A stretch of 64,000 nt of DNA from Setoptus koraiensis (taxonomy: Eukaryota > Arthropoda). Under the pieces are notes generated by a model. It was given only the letters and a program-made list of their open reading frames with translations, was not told the DNA's origin and did no database searches. The stretch is from contig CM106586.1 of NCBI GenBank assembly GCA_048013815.1, positions 16,492,001 through 16,556,000 on the forward strand, in the 5' to 3' direction. Positions 11,535 to 23,708 of the stretch are shown here, in pieces. The position numbers and the translations under genes were made by a program. The stretch's first letter is position 1, and the number at the start of each line of letters is the position of its first letter.

Positions 11535-14500
11535 CTATTCACTCATCAAATATTGGGGCATATACACATCTCGAGACGAAAATTCTGTCTCATTGTAAAT
11601 TCCTCCATTTATTACCATCTGCAAAGAATGTAGGTAAAGAAATGTAAGGCGAGAAGGATCGATTAGAAAAAGTTTCCTATTGAAAAGGTTAAATCTGAGC
11701 TCACGCACAAGATTCTTTTTCAACAACCTACCTGATTGTAACCCATTCTGTCCGCATTGAGGGCTTGTGAAGATCTCGATTTAGACTTAAGTGTAGCACC
11801 TTGTCTGCCTTGGGCATGATGGCCTCCTTGTTGCTGATTGAATATTAAGTTCTGCTGATGATATGATTGATTTCTCGACGTTCCTCCACGTTTAGTGACG
11901 CCACCTAAGTGACCAACTGTTGCACCTGACGTGTCTATACAAAGTTCGCGATCATCAGCCATATATTGTGACGGATCAAATGTTGGAGAATGACTGTTCA
12001 ACATGCGTTGCTGTGGCGAAGAATACAAATGATGATGCTGCTGATTGACTAACATTTCGGGGCTCTGTAAATTTCGAAAAAGATCAATAACAAGATTAAG
12101 AAATGATTTGGTTACATTATTGAGAATACCTATCTTGTTAGTATTACCATTCAGTTATTTTTACTCACCAGATAGTAACAATTTCCCATTCGAGACTTTT
12201 CATGCTTAACCGGTGGTAACTGACCATTCATCGTTTCTTGACTTACACCGTATATTTGGGTGCCGATTCGGGGATCACAAGCTAAAGTGCGATAGTTATT
12301 CGATGAACCATTATGAGCTGCGTGCAATTGTGCTACGTAATTACTCTTTGTTGTGCCTCCAGCTCCACCATAACCATGAAGATGATGACCACTTAAAGTG
12401 TAGCCTCCATTCGCTCCACCCCTCATTGTGTGACCTCCGTTGTAGACAGTCCCATTACTGGCGCCAGCAATTCCAACTATTCCACCGGAATAGCTCTGAT
12501 TAGATGGTGACGTCTGATGTGATGACGATGAGAGATTTAATGAACGACCGCTTAAGCCACCGTTAGATGACGAAGCAGAGGTTATCATGCCTTGATCTTG
12601 GTGATGATTGTAGGCTGAGGATATCAGGTTATTTGTGGAGCTATTGACATAGCTAAACGTTAAACCGCTTGTGGCCGACATGGCATCTATCTTTTGCTGT
12701 TCTTGTTTCCAACGTTGATTATATACATACAAACACCAGAAAGTAATGATGAATATGATGAGAGCCGTTAATGAACCACCAACCGCAACTGCCATTACCT
12801 CGCCATCGATATCGCATCTAGTTCCGATGAAATTTCCTCTGCATTTACATTGTTTCTGACCGTCTATAATATGACATTCGCCTCTATTAGAGCAAAAATT
12901 TGGAGAACAGCCTACACACTGACGGCCCGAATCTCCTTGACTTTTATCTTCGTAACCCGGTAAACATTCGCACTGGAATGTACCAACTTCATTTGAGCAA
13001 ATAGCATTCTTTGAGCAGTCATTTAAATCTTTATTGGCACACTCGTTTATATCCTCCAGCGGTGAGACGGCGTCTGAACCATTGTCAAGCCACAAGCTGC
13101 TATCACCCAAGTTTCGTTGCCTACTGTTAGCAACTTTTAATAGTTCTTCTTGAGTTGACCGTCTGATGTTTTGAAGTGACTTCGTTTGTCTGTTTGATTC
13201 GAGATTCACCGTCATGTGGATAAGGACCTTCCCTTTTGGAGTTGAAGTAAAATTATTAACTTTTGCTCCCATAAACAACTTAGCAAATTTTGTCGACTGA
13301 AAAGCTGTACCTATAGCCTGTAACGACTCAAATTCCAAATACTGATATTCTGTGCTGTTTAGATCAGTTAAAGTATTATTAAACACGAGCTTCTTTTCAC
13401 TGATTCTGTCAGCTCTCAAAGTCACACCATATGTCACGCTAAGAATGCAGGGGCCTCTTAGTGTAGATGTTCGAGCATAGCCTGGCTTGCAATGACATAA
13501 ACTACTACCGTGTTCTACTATACACCTTTCATTGTGAGCTTTTTCACAGGAATTTTCGTCGTTCGGCACGCATGTATCTATTCGAACAAGTGGCTGTGTT
13601 CGAGGCTTGAACGGAGGCCTTCGTATCACAACATGTCCACCTGTATTTGCAGTGTTGTTAATAGGATTGCTGGGTGAATGAGTGCTAGCATCATTTGAAC
13701 TTTCTCCGTTTAAATCGAAATTGCCAGACTCTCCAAGACTGTCACCAGAATTTTTCGCTTCTTCATTTGCTCCTGACACCTGAAAAGAGCTGGATAAGGC
13801 GTTCACACTTTGTCTGGGATAGGTTGAACTTGAACTATGATGATTTGGAGTATCTGAGTGTGGAAAACCAGGCAAAAGATTTCGAGAACCCGAATTCTGC
13901 TTTGTATCATTAGCAGTCACAGTTAATCCGGAACCAATTTGCATTACTGGGCCTCCGCCACTTCTGACTGCTGGTGGTAAGTGACGAATTCCATGATTAT
14001 TAGCTCCAATTGAACTACGACCGGAATGTTGAGATGCATAAGGTCGTACCTCATCCATGTCAACTGGCACGATAAATGGTTTACCTTGTGCAGGTACTGA
14101 AGTCTCTATGCTAGCCTGTCCAGTTACAGGACTCGGGCTCAAATTTTGCCCAATACTTTGCCCGAGAGTACCTACAGGTGCAGCGGGCCGGGCCTGAGAG
14201 TGGGCTTTACCATAAACGACTGGAGCGTCTTCAATTTTCTTGCTTGAAGGTGAGTATAACTCACTTTTAACTGTCGTAGAAGGTGCTAAGGCCGGCACAG
14301 GAGTTGATGGCGGAGAGTTTGTAGATGACCAAATAATAGTTGTTGTGGATGTTGGTTGGACGAACCGAGAAGTAGGTTTAACCAGGGTTGAGATGTCCAG
14401 AGAGTCATTGGGTTGTACCGCTTCATTGACATCGCTCTTCTTTTTGGTTAGAGATGTTTCGTTTGCTGATCCTCTGTTGAATAGATTTCGTTGATCTAAA

Positions 14501-16305
14501 TTTGTTGGTGCGCCCATTTGTTGCGATACTACAACCTCGTAGCTAGATTGATTCCTTGCATCTGGATTGTAGTCTGGAGACACTGTAAGAATCTCCAGTG
14601 CAGGCTGCAATGTAACGCCACCAACTGTATTGCTGCTGAGTTGAGTTTTGTTTCGCGACGAGGCGCCTATACGAGAACTCTGGTCCAGCGGAGACCAGTT
14701 AGAAATCTGTTCTGTTTGCTTTTCGATGGTACTCGACACGGTGGTAGCCGACACGGTGGTAGCCGACACGGTGAGAGACGGTGATGGCGGCTGAGGTGTC
14801 TGGCCGTAGCTTGATGGTTGCGATGACTGATCAATCCAGGGCGTAGTATTGGAAGAGGCTGTGGTAGTTTCTAGTTGTGGCATACTTGTTTCTAGCACTG
14901 TATTGGATGGCCTTTGAGCAGAAGAATTGTTTTTGCCACTATTGACATTGATTGATTCTTTATTTGTGTTGTTCTCTTCTTTGTCTAGTGCAATAGCTGT
15001 CGTTGTGGGTGACTCAAATTCAGAATTGGTACCAGGATCAGTTTTCTTTGTATTTTCATCTGGTAAGATCGCGGCATCATTTGTGTGCGAATTAGTTGAT
15101 TGTTGCTGTTGCTGCTCTGTCGACTTTTTCTCTGGCGCATTATCATCGGATATAACTTTCATCACAGAATTGTTATTATTACTAGTTGGGGTGCTTGCAG
15201 ATTGAGGTGCTGAATGGGTTATTGTAACAGTAGCAGGTTCACCATGCGCAATGCTGTGGTTTTGCTGTTGCTGTTGATTTGACACTACGGGTGCAGTGGT
15301 GGCAGCATTACTACTCTGTTGAACTGGCTTTTGTTGTTGCTGCTGATATAATGGTCGCATATTGCTGTTCTGGGCTATGACATTTAGCTCTTGATTGATA
15401 TTGTTTGTTGATTGCAACATTGATGTCATTCTGTTACTATTGATTGCATTGGTATTCCAATTGCGTTGGTCATCGTTGGCATTGATTAGCATCGGTGGTG
15501 GCGCTGGGGACACTCTCGGTTGTGTCATTGGGCTATGTAACAAGTTGATAGGGTTTAGGGGGCCAATATTGGGCCGATTATTTACTGAAGGACTAGGATA
15601 ATTGATTGGTGTAGGCTGTTGTTGTTGTTGCTGCTGTTGTTGCTGATGATGCGCATTCAACGGCGTGTACCCGTGTCTATTTTGATTAAGCAAATGTGAT
15701 TGCTGATTATTATTGATGTTGTTAATGTTGCCTAAATTGTTGTTGTTGTTGTTATTTATGTTGTTGTTGTTATTCATGTTGTTGTTGCTGAGCTGTCTGA
15801 CTTGGTTCAACGTGAGCGGGGCCCCTTGCGATGACGAAATGATGGGTATGTTTTGGGGTCTAAGAACATTGGGCACATTGTGGGCTGGTATGGGCGATTG
15901 TGGGTTGCTCAAGGGAATGGTGGGCTTTTGATCATTGGTCAACTGCAACTGCAGTTGCTGCTGCTGCCTAGATTGTGGATTGGCAGAAAAGAATTGGTTG
16001 GCCAGTTTTTGATGATGATGGCCAAACGGCGGGGCCTCTGCGGCCGACTGGTAAGCGGCGCCCACCGGTGACTGGAATTGATTTTGGTTGTTGAAGGGCT
16101 GCAATTGGTGCTGTTGTTGCTGAGCACGCAACATTTGGTAGCTGGGCTGGTTGCTGTTGGCGGGCCCAATTTGTGGTTGTGGTTGTTGCTGCTGCTGCTG
16201 CTGGGGGTGATATTGGGCCAGGACGAGGGAGACGCTGGCCGGATTTGGGTTGATGTTGGGGGGCAGCAGCGCTAGGCAGGCGAATGCGATCAGCTTTAGC
16301 AACAT
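11535..16305 (-). CDS. Type I membrane protein with long Gln/Asn- and Ser/Thr-rich ectodomain, EGF-SEA-EGF-EGF stem; exons 16305-12169, 12064-11732, 11618-11535
   Basis: The spliced protein is about 1517 aa. A signal peptide (LLKLIAFACLALL) is followed by a roughly 400-residue Gln/Asn-rich region and a roughly 480-residue Ser/Thr-rich, mucin-like region. Then come EGF-like 1 (about 907-952, CHCKPGY), a SEA-like domain (about 955-1045), a calcium-type EGF (DINECANKD, from about 1083) and a compact EGF (CSNRGECHI ... CKCRGNF). A transmembrane helix sits at about 1168-1193 (AVAVGGSLTALIIFIITF), followed by a roughly 320-residue Gly/Ser/Asn-rich tail. No GSVVV autocleavage site is visible in SEA. 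Exon 1 ends CYYL with a GTGAGT donor. Exon 2 runs SPEMLVNQQ to GYNQ with a GTAGGT donor. Exon 3 encodes MVINGGIYN to YLMSE. All joins are phase 0 with CAG acceptors. The stop four codons past the first donor is an intron stop. A cell-surface adhesion or matrix role is inferred. I do not recognise a specific orthologue. Confidence 0.82.
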
Positions 16306-16554
16306 GTTTCGCCAACTATCATCTTTTGTCGCATCCGCCAGACGATGTGAAGCCGGTGCTTGTGGTGCTGCAAATTATTATCTCTTGCCGCTGAGATGCT
16401 GTTTGCACTGTGTGTATGTTTGTGGCTGGTCACGAATAAATCATTGGCAATAATCACTGTCGAATGTTCGCCTCTTCATGTTGCTGGGCTGTTTCTCGGC
16501 GACGAATCTGTTTCTGAACGCCACTAATATATTGACGACGATACTGCTGACGAT

Positions 16555-16618
16555 ATTGACGTATTGCTGTGTGATGTATTGCTGTGTGATGTATTGCTGT
16601 GTGATGTACTGATGTGAT
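16555..16618. repeat. Minisatellite, 17-bp unit
   Basis: Three to four copies of gatgtattgctgtgtgat, upstream of the SEA/EGF gene. Confidence 0.7.
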
Positions 16619-16932
16619 ATGCGAGTTGATGTGATGGCAAGTATTGACACGTATTGAGGAACGTTCTAAATTCTATTTTCTATGATCTATTTTCTATAAT
16701 TTGTCGCTGTTATCCGGCCCTTGCTACTTGTTGCTGCTGCTCGAGTCGAATCAATGATACGAGTCGCCGGCTGTTGTATGCAAATCGTGCTGGCTGACGA
16801 CGGCGATTGGTTAATTGGGGAATATGTCGAAATTGAGAATTAAAATTAAGATAAAAATTAAAATAAAATTAAATGCAAATGCTGGCGAGTGGGCACCGTT
16901 GGGGCAGCGGCCGAGTGCGTTCGATGTGCGTC

Positions 16933-16985
16933 CAGTGTGTACAGTAACAGTGTGTGCAGTAACAGTGTGTGCAGCAACAGTGTGA
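16933..16985. repeat. Short tandem repeat, 16-bp unit
   Basis: About three and a half copies of cagtgtgtgcagtaa, followed at 17042-17067 by a perfect (GT)n microsatellite. Confidence 0.65.
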
Positions 16986-17041
16986 GCAACGTTCGGTGCA
17001 GCGAACTATTCCGTGTGGCCAACAACCGAATTTTGTCTGTC

Positions 17042-17067
17042 TGTGTGTGTGTGTGTGTGTGTGTGTG
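17042..17067. repeat. (GT)n microsatellite
   Basis: Perfect dinucleotide run of about 13 units. Confidence 0.9.
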
Positions 17068-17459
17068 CTGGCTAGTCGACACGGTGCAGACCAGACAAAG
17101 GAAGCTCCGCCGACCTCAGCTCAGCGAGCGCCGTGGCATCGAACTGGCGCTCGCTGGCTCAAGCTGCCGACTCAAGACTGCCGATTCTCGACTCGCGACT
17201 CAAGACGCTCGCTCGTAGCTTGTGGGCGCTCGCTGTTGCCAGCGGCGGCTCGCCTGAGCCCACTCGCTGGTGCAACTTGCGAGCGCCTGAGCCCGCTCGT
17301 TCGCTGTTGCAACTTGTGAGCCGACTCAGGTCGTCCGATCATGCAACGATCATGCAACTCACACACATTGCGCTACTTGCACCACGTCATGTGTGCACCG
17401 GATCGAACACATGACATGCAACTTGCATCGGACGGTGCACGGCCGACGCAACACCAAAG

Positions 17460-17515
17460 CAACTCACTTTGGAGTCCAAAGTTTGGACTGCAAAGTTTGG
17501 AGGCAAAGTGAGTTG
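17460..17515. repeat. Nested inverted repeat
   Basis: The outer 12-bp arms caactcactttg (17460-17471) and caaagtgagttg (17504-17515) are perfectly complementary. Inside, agtccaaa-g-tttggact forms a second perfect hairpin. Confidence 0.85.
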
Positions 17516-17589
17516 GGCAAAGCTCCTCTGGGACGGAGCGGTAAGCATTCGGCGTGACTCAGTCACGCTGACTCGCAGCCAGTGGCGCT

Positions 17590-17618
17590 CTCGAGACTCG
17601 GGCAACTAGAGTCTCGAG
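17590..17618. repeat. Inverted repeat, 10-bp arms
   Basis: ctcgagactc (17590-17599) and gagtctcgag (17609-17618) with a 9-nt loop, about 75 bp from the nested hairpin. Confidence 0.8.
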
Positions 17619-18295
17619 CTGCCATTTGCAACTTGCCAATCTCAAGTTCAAACTGGCGCACATAGCACACGCAGCCTGGTTTCGTTGTGAGTGGCGCCGC
17701 CACAGACGCTGCGGCCAACTGCGGCGACAATGTTACGAGATGCTCTGCGCAAGCGGCCGCCGAGACCGGCCAGACTGTCGGGCGCGCACATTTTGCCAAT
17801 TCGAGCTGCGAGCTGCGAATTGCGAGCTGCGAATCGCAACCCAAATTGAGAAAATTGCCAAGCTCGATCCGGTGTCCGGCCGCTGACTTGTGAGACAAGC
17901 GGTGGCCAGTTTGTCATTGTTTGCTGTGACGGCGGCCACAAGTGACGGCGGCCGCAAGTGACAGCTCGAGCCGCTCGCAAATTACGCAATCGGAGCGCAG
18001 GGCGCTCGTCGCGCCCGCGCACAGGCCGCACCAAGCGGCCAGGTGAGCGCGCCTGGCCGTTGCTACGCCGCGGCAGCACGGGCATTGTTATTTATCATTG
18101 TGTTTGGGGCGGCCGCTGGCCGCCGATGTGTCTCGGCCGGTGCGCACCATTTCGTGAAACCATTCGGACTCTGCACCCGCGCTTGTACGATCTGCCGTCA
18201 GATTGGCTGCCCAGCGCGTCCACTGTCGATTCGGATCGATGGCCGACGTTGGCGCGTCGACCGGCGGCTCGCCGCCATCACGATGAAATGATGGA

Positions 18296-18434
18296 ATGAT
18301 AAAACGATGAACTGACGAACTGACGAAACGATGAACTGACGAACTGACGAACTGACGAAACGACGAACTGACGAACTGACGAAACGATGAACTGACGAAA
18401 TGACGAAACGATGAACTGACGAAATGACGAAATG
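18296..18434. repeat. Minisatellite of gaactgac / gaaacgat units
   Basis: About 140 bp of interleaved units built on acgaactg and acgaaacgatga, with mixed higher-order periodicity. Confidence 0.8.
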
Positions 18435-18996
18435 GAAGCGGTCGGCGGAAACAGTTGTTTGCATTATGCGGCCCCGTTGTCAGTGGCATTGTGAGCGCCG
18501 TTGAGCATTGTTGAGCTTGCGGCGAGCAGTCGCAGTAAAAGTTGCGCCGGGAGCGTGCCTTATCATTGATAGGCTATCAAGCCGGCCCAATCAACAATAA
18601 GATGGATTATTCAAATGACCGTTATGTTTGCGCTGGCCGCATTGGCATTCGTGCTGGCCTGTTCGCATTGGCGTTTGCGTTTCGCTCTCTTCGGCCCTCA
18701 TGCGGCCATTACACACGCATTATAGACACACATTATGCATTATACACCTACTATGCACATATTACACACAGTATACATGTTATGTGTGTGTACAAATGCG
18801 GCCATTACATGCGCGATCAAACACTGCATAATGGCCCGACGAGTGCACCGGACATGCCGGCAACGGCGGTGATTGTTGTTGTTATTGTTGTCGCTGCTTG
18901 AGCAACGGGCCGGCAAGTGAGTTTGCCAATTTAAAGGATACATTGCGCGCACAATGGCAATTCATTTGCGACCGGACAGCCGATGGGCCAATCAGG

Positions 18997-19023
18997 CGCA
19001 AATACCTGGCGCAGGTATTTGCG
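18997..19023. repeat. Perfect hairpin, 12-bp arms and 3-nt loop
   Basis: cgcaaatacctg (18997-19008), loop gcg, caggtatttgcg (19012-19023). Each arm carries a CAGGTA hexamer next to the loop. Confidence 0.9.
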
Positions 19024-20421
19024 TAACAAGTGGCACTGCGGCGGCGGCGGCGGCATTGTGAGCGCTGCGAGCGTTGTCAGTGTTGCGAGCGCTCGGCGCA
19101 GGCCGGACGCATGTGGCACAACAGTAACAAAGAGGGATCCCGTTGTTTGTTGGCCATGTCGATCAGTCATCATGATTGCATAATGCGTCAGTTTGTTGAA
19201 TGGCGCCGGCCGTCGATGAAATTGATGGAACTGGCGCCGCTCGCTACCTGTTGCTAGCGCCGTTCCCAATCTGCCGGCGAGCGTCTGCCGGCGCAGCAGC
19301 GACAGCAACAACAACAGCGACAGCGCCAGCGACGCCGGCCGGCCGAGCGGCGCAACGGGCCGGTCCTTGGACGGGCGCATTCCTTCGGCGGGCATTGTGC
19401 GCCGTTATTATCGTCATTATTGTTGTTATTATCGTCTAAAAGTAGGCGCACAATTCTCTCTGCTTTTACTTTTGGCAATACTGGCCGCGACGCTCATTGT
19501 GACGCCGGATCGCAACGGCAACGCAAACACACAATACAAATCATCGTCGTGATGATTGCCGAGCTCTCTCTCTATCCCTCTGTCTGTCTCTCTTGCTCGC
19601 TCTCTCTGGCAGCCAGAGTCTGGCTGTCAGCTTCGTCGCGCCGCGCCGTGCCGCGCAATGGTCCGGCCGGCGGCAAATGGCACTGCTGCCATCAGTGCGC
19701 TGGCCGTTACGTAAGCTCGTATCGTGTTTGCAGTTTCTAGCAGTGTGTGTGTGTGTGTGTGTGTGCAGCGGACAGTGTCGCTTTTGACAGTAATTCATTA
19801 CTGGCATACCTGTGCATACCTACACATAGTTGCACAATGCACTTTGCATAGTTGCAACTGCGCTCACTGAGTGATGCATTCACTTGTTGAGCTGACTCGT
19901 TGAGCCGACACCAGTGGAGCTGGCTCGTTGCGCAATGCGTTGCAGCAAGCTCATTCACGATCACTCACTCACTCAGCAGCGAACAACTCGCTCCGGCTGG
20001 CAGCCGTTCGAGTGCATGCACCACCGAAACGAACACAACACTGACCGTTATCCCTGATGCGTGATGCGCCGCTTTTGTTTGTGGGTGCCAGCCAACAACT
20101 GACTGGCAGCAGCAGCAGCGGCAGCGGCACACTAACGGCAACAACTCGAGGGTGAACTAGATTCGAGAGGCGTCTTGATGTCTTCACCTAATTTCGTTCT
20201 TTAGCGTCTTGTCGACGTGCTGTCGGCGTGGCGTTGCTCTCGTTTGCCGTTGTGTGTCCAATTGTTCAATGGCCATAGCGTAACAGTCACTGCTGTTAAA
20301 CAGTGTCGACCGTGCTCATCGGCCGACACTGTTGTTGCGGGCCTAGCGAGTGGCATGCAAACAAACAATTGTCTAATTGAGACACTTCTCGCCGCTTGTG
20401 TCGTGTCGGGCAATCGTGTGC

Positions 20422-20448
20422 CATTGTGCGCGCAATGCGCGCACAATG
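20422..20448. repeat. Perfect hairpin, 12-bp arms and 3-nt loop
   Basis: cattgtgcgcgc, loop aat, gcgcgcacaatg. It is followed to about 20515 by a run of related units (cacaatgcgcattatgc, gatacgcaatacgcattat). Confidence 0.9.
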
Positions 20449-20771
20449 ACTCACATTATGCAATACACAATGCGCATTATGCGATACGCAATACGCATTA
20501 TGCAATGTGCACACTATGCACGACAAGCCAGTGTCACTGGTCATCGTTCATTGTACGTCATTCATTGCACGGCAACCCACGACAAAACAGCAAACGCGGT
20601 GCCTTACCAGAAGTCCGCTCCGAGTCAGCGCAAGCTCTAACAAGTTGTAAGGGGAGCACAATGCGCATCGCCGCAACTGTCGCAAATTGTCACTTTCCTT
20701 TTCCGGTTTGGCCGGCGCCAATTTCAGCGTTTGAGCAGCGCATTCGAGCCGCGTAAAAGGCGCCGCAATGC

Positions 20772-20772
20772 A

Positions 20773-20834
<62 letters not shown>
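20772..20834. repeat. (CA)n microsatellite
   Basis: Perfect dinucleotide run of about 60 bp. Confidence 0.95.
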
Positions 20835-20837
<3 letters not shown>

Positions 20838-21359
20838 ATGCAAGAATGCGCGAGACGCGATGATTTGTCGGATACAAGAAATGCAAGCCAGACTCATTTG
20901 TCCACTTGTTGGTTTACCGTTAGCGTAATAGTGGCGAGCGGGCGTTTTTAGTTGTTGCCCGTTTGCCGCTGTTGCCCGTTTGCCGTTGTTAACCGTTTGC
21001 TGCAGTGCAACCAGGCGCCGAGTTGGCCAATTGAGCACACTGCTGGCCGCGATCGTCGTGACAATCAACGAGACGCCGCCATTGTTGCTAATTGGTCATC
21101 GGCGACGCTTGCGCTTGCAATCACAATTATGCAAATTCGCTCATGATTCACGACCCGTCATCGGCCACATGCCGCATGCCATCGCGTCGCTGTGTTGACT
21201 CGCCATGTTGATTCGCAAATTGCGTAGCGCAACTCAACGCATCTTGGCATGTGTCGGTTGGTATCGCACGACATGCGCAATGCGATCGCCGTTTAAACCG
21301 GCTTTTGACAGTGGCCCACATTTGGTCGTTCGTTGTTCGTGCCCGACACTTTTCATCGC

Positions 21360-21460
21360 TTACCTGTCGCTTGTTACCTGTCGCTTGTTACCTGTCGCTT
21401 GGGTCCGATCTTGTGATTTGCGTCCGATCCTGTGATTTGCGTCCGATCTTGTGATTTGCG
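21360..21460. repeat. Two adjacent minisatellites, 14-bp and about 20-bp units
   Basis: Three copies of ttacctgtcgcttg (21360-21401) run directly into three copies of gtccgatcttgtgatttgc (21403-21460). Confidence 0.85.
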
Positions 21461-22196
21461 CAGCGCAGCGCTTCGCGAGCCACCGCCGAAAGTCAACGAG
21501 GCAGCGGACAAATCACTGTTACTGTTGCTCGTTGCCCGGCGGTTCGCCGTCGACTCGACCGTCGAGCATCAATGTGTCGAGCTCAAATGTGTCGAGCTCC
21601 AATGTGTCGAGCTCCAGCGTGTCGAGCAGCAATGAGCATCATTTATATACACACACATTGGTCGCAAATTGGCACTTTTGCGCCTGATCCGGCCATAATG
21701 ACACAATAGATCAGAGCAGGCTGATGGGCGCTAATATGCGTGCGATCCGCATCAGGTGAGCGGGCCATGGGCAACTGGCCGATCGGCGCAATTGGGCCGA
21801 AATGGCGCGGGACGAATGGCGCCGTGCTCACTCATGCGGTCGACACATTGTTTCGTCGGCGCCGGAAGGGCGCAATTGATACCGTATCAATGATACCTTA
21901 CCAATGATACCTTATGAATGATCGGACAGAGACGGTCGGTTGCGGCGCGCGGGCATGGCCTCATTCGGCTCGCTCGGCGCACGCCGACAGCTTGCCGATG
22001 TCAGCAGCGGTCGGCGCTTTGTACACTGACAGATCGCCAAGGCCGCTAAGGTGGCAATTAGTGGTCGAGTTAATGGGCAGTTAATGTGCGCTCAGGGATG
22101 CGCTCGCATCGCCGAATCGCTGCACGATTGCGCGCCGCCGGATCACAATTGCGCGCCGCCGGATCACATTTGTGCGCCGCGTCGCACAATCGACCA

Positions 22197-22244
22197 TCAG
22201 CTGACCGATGACAGCGACGATGCGCGCTGTCATCGGTCAGCTGA
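22197..22244. repeat. Perfect hairpin, 20-bp arms and 8-nt loop
   Basis: The left arm 22197-22216 begins tcagctgaccgatg and the right arm 22225-22244 is its exact reverse complement, with an 8-nt loop. The right arm overlaps the start of a tcggtcggctgtttg tandem array running to 22310. Confidence 0.92.
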
Positions 22245-22312
22245 CTGTCATCGGTCGGCCGTTTGTCGTCGGTCGGCTGTTTGTCGCTGGTCGGCTGTTT
22301 GTCGTCGGCCAA
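22245..22312. repeat. Minisatellite of tcggtcggctgtttgtcg units
   Basis: Three to four diverged copies of a roughly 18-20-bp unit, followed at 22332-22356 by a 10-bp-arm hairpin (cgctgtgtcg / cgacacagcg). Confidence 0.75.
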
Positions 22313-23126
22313 GCCGGCTCGGTTTGTCAGGCGCTGTGTCGATGCGCGACACAGCGGCCAGACAGCGATAGGCGACAGGTGTCGACGGGCGGCGCGTTGA
22401 GCGTCGCGCCGAGCCAGTTGACCTACAACAATGACATGACCACCGGCCAGCGGCCAAGACAAACAAGCGATTTGTTGTTGCTGGACCCGGCCGGGCATCT
22501 CATGCGCCGTCCACTGTCGAGGGCCGCCGAGACGCCGCGACGACAAAGCATCTCGCCAGTATCATATGTCATTAGGTCGGCGCATTGTTTGCGCGACGTT
22601 TGTGTGGCCGCATGTGTACCTGTCGTCGGCGTTGCTGTTGCTGTCGTTGTTGTTGTCGCTGTTGTCGTTGTCGTCGTCGTCGATGTTGCCGCTGTCGTCG
22701 ATGTTGTTGTAGCTGTTGCTGTTGTGGTCGCCGCCTGGGAAAGCCGTAGAAAAGTGTGAGAAATTGTGTGTTGGCATCAAATCGCCGCCGCCGTATGAAT
22801 GGTGTCTGAGGCCGGCGAGATCACACTCATGCTACATGAGCGATGCAGACGAGCGCGGCGATCGTCGCGCCGAACGCCGCGAATCGCGACATGCAAGCAC
22901 AGCCCAATTGCCCATTATGTGTGTTACGTAACGCGCCCAACAAATTGCTGGCAACAATGGCACGGCCGGTCGCTATCGACAGCGCCGGCGTCATCGTCAT
23001 TATCGGCGCTATTGTGCCGACATTGTGTGTGTTTGTGCGAGCACACACACACACACAAATACAAACAATGTCCCCTGGCAAGCCAATTGGGCAGCCTGGG
23101 CGACGCTCTCTCTCGCCATGAGAATG

Positions 23127-23245
23127 TTTTTCTGATTTTCTGTTTTTCCGTTTTTCTGTTTTTCCGTTTTTCCGTTTTTCCGTTTTTCTGTTTTTCTATT
23201 TTTCTAATTTTCAATTTTTCTCTTCTCTTTTTCTGTTTCTCTCTG
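23127..23245. repeat. Pyrimidine-rich tttttccg / tttttctg tract
   Basis: About 120 bp of T-rich octamer-like repeats, strongly strand-asymmetric. Confidence 0.8.
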
Positions 23246-23660
23246 TCGCTCGCTCGCTCGGCTTCGCGGCTTCTCTACTGCTCTGCTGCTCGGATTTTCG
23301 TGTTCGGCCTTTCGCCTCGCCGCGTTTCTATGTCTGCCTCCGCTGGCGCGGCGCTCCCGTTCGCCGAGTGTTTGTTTGTGCGCCAATTGGACCTGTCGCT
23401 CATTATGCGATATGCACCAATTATTGCCGCTCGGCCAACACTGTCAGTCGGCATCGGGCCATTGTTTTGGCCGGCCAGCGGCGCGCAAACAAGCCGCCGC
23501 ACCGTTCGTCGCAATATTCGTCGCACCGTTCGTCGCATTATCTGTCGCGCTATTCTTTGCATTATCGGCTCACCTGTGCTGCAGCGCCAGTTACCTGGCA
23601 GCGCGGCTTGCAGTTTGCAGTTATTCGCTTGACTGTGACTGCCGCTGCCACTGACACACT

Positions 23661-23708
23661 CATATTCGAATATGCGAATATTCGAATGTTCGAATATTCG
23701 AATATTCG
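23661..23708. repeat. Cluster of ATTCGAAT palindromes
   Basis: Overlapping self-complementary units (catattcgaatatg, gaatattc, attcgaat) give several TTCGAA and GAATATTC palindromes within 48 bp. Confidence 0.85.

Noticed and set aside
12151-12168. Direct read-through end (VSKNN) of the first SEA/EGF exon
   Set aside because: It starts with a perfect GTGAGT donor, and two downstream exons join in phase, so the stop is intronic.
22799-23632. Plus-strand open frame of 277 codons
   Set aside because: Made of CA/GT repeats and a tttttctg tract. No domain, and equally open in other frames.
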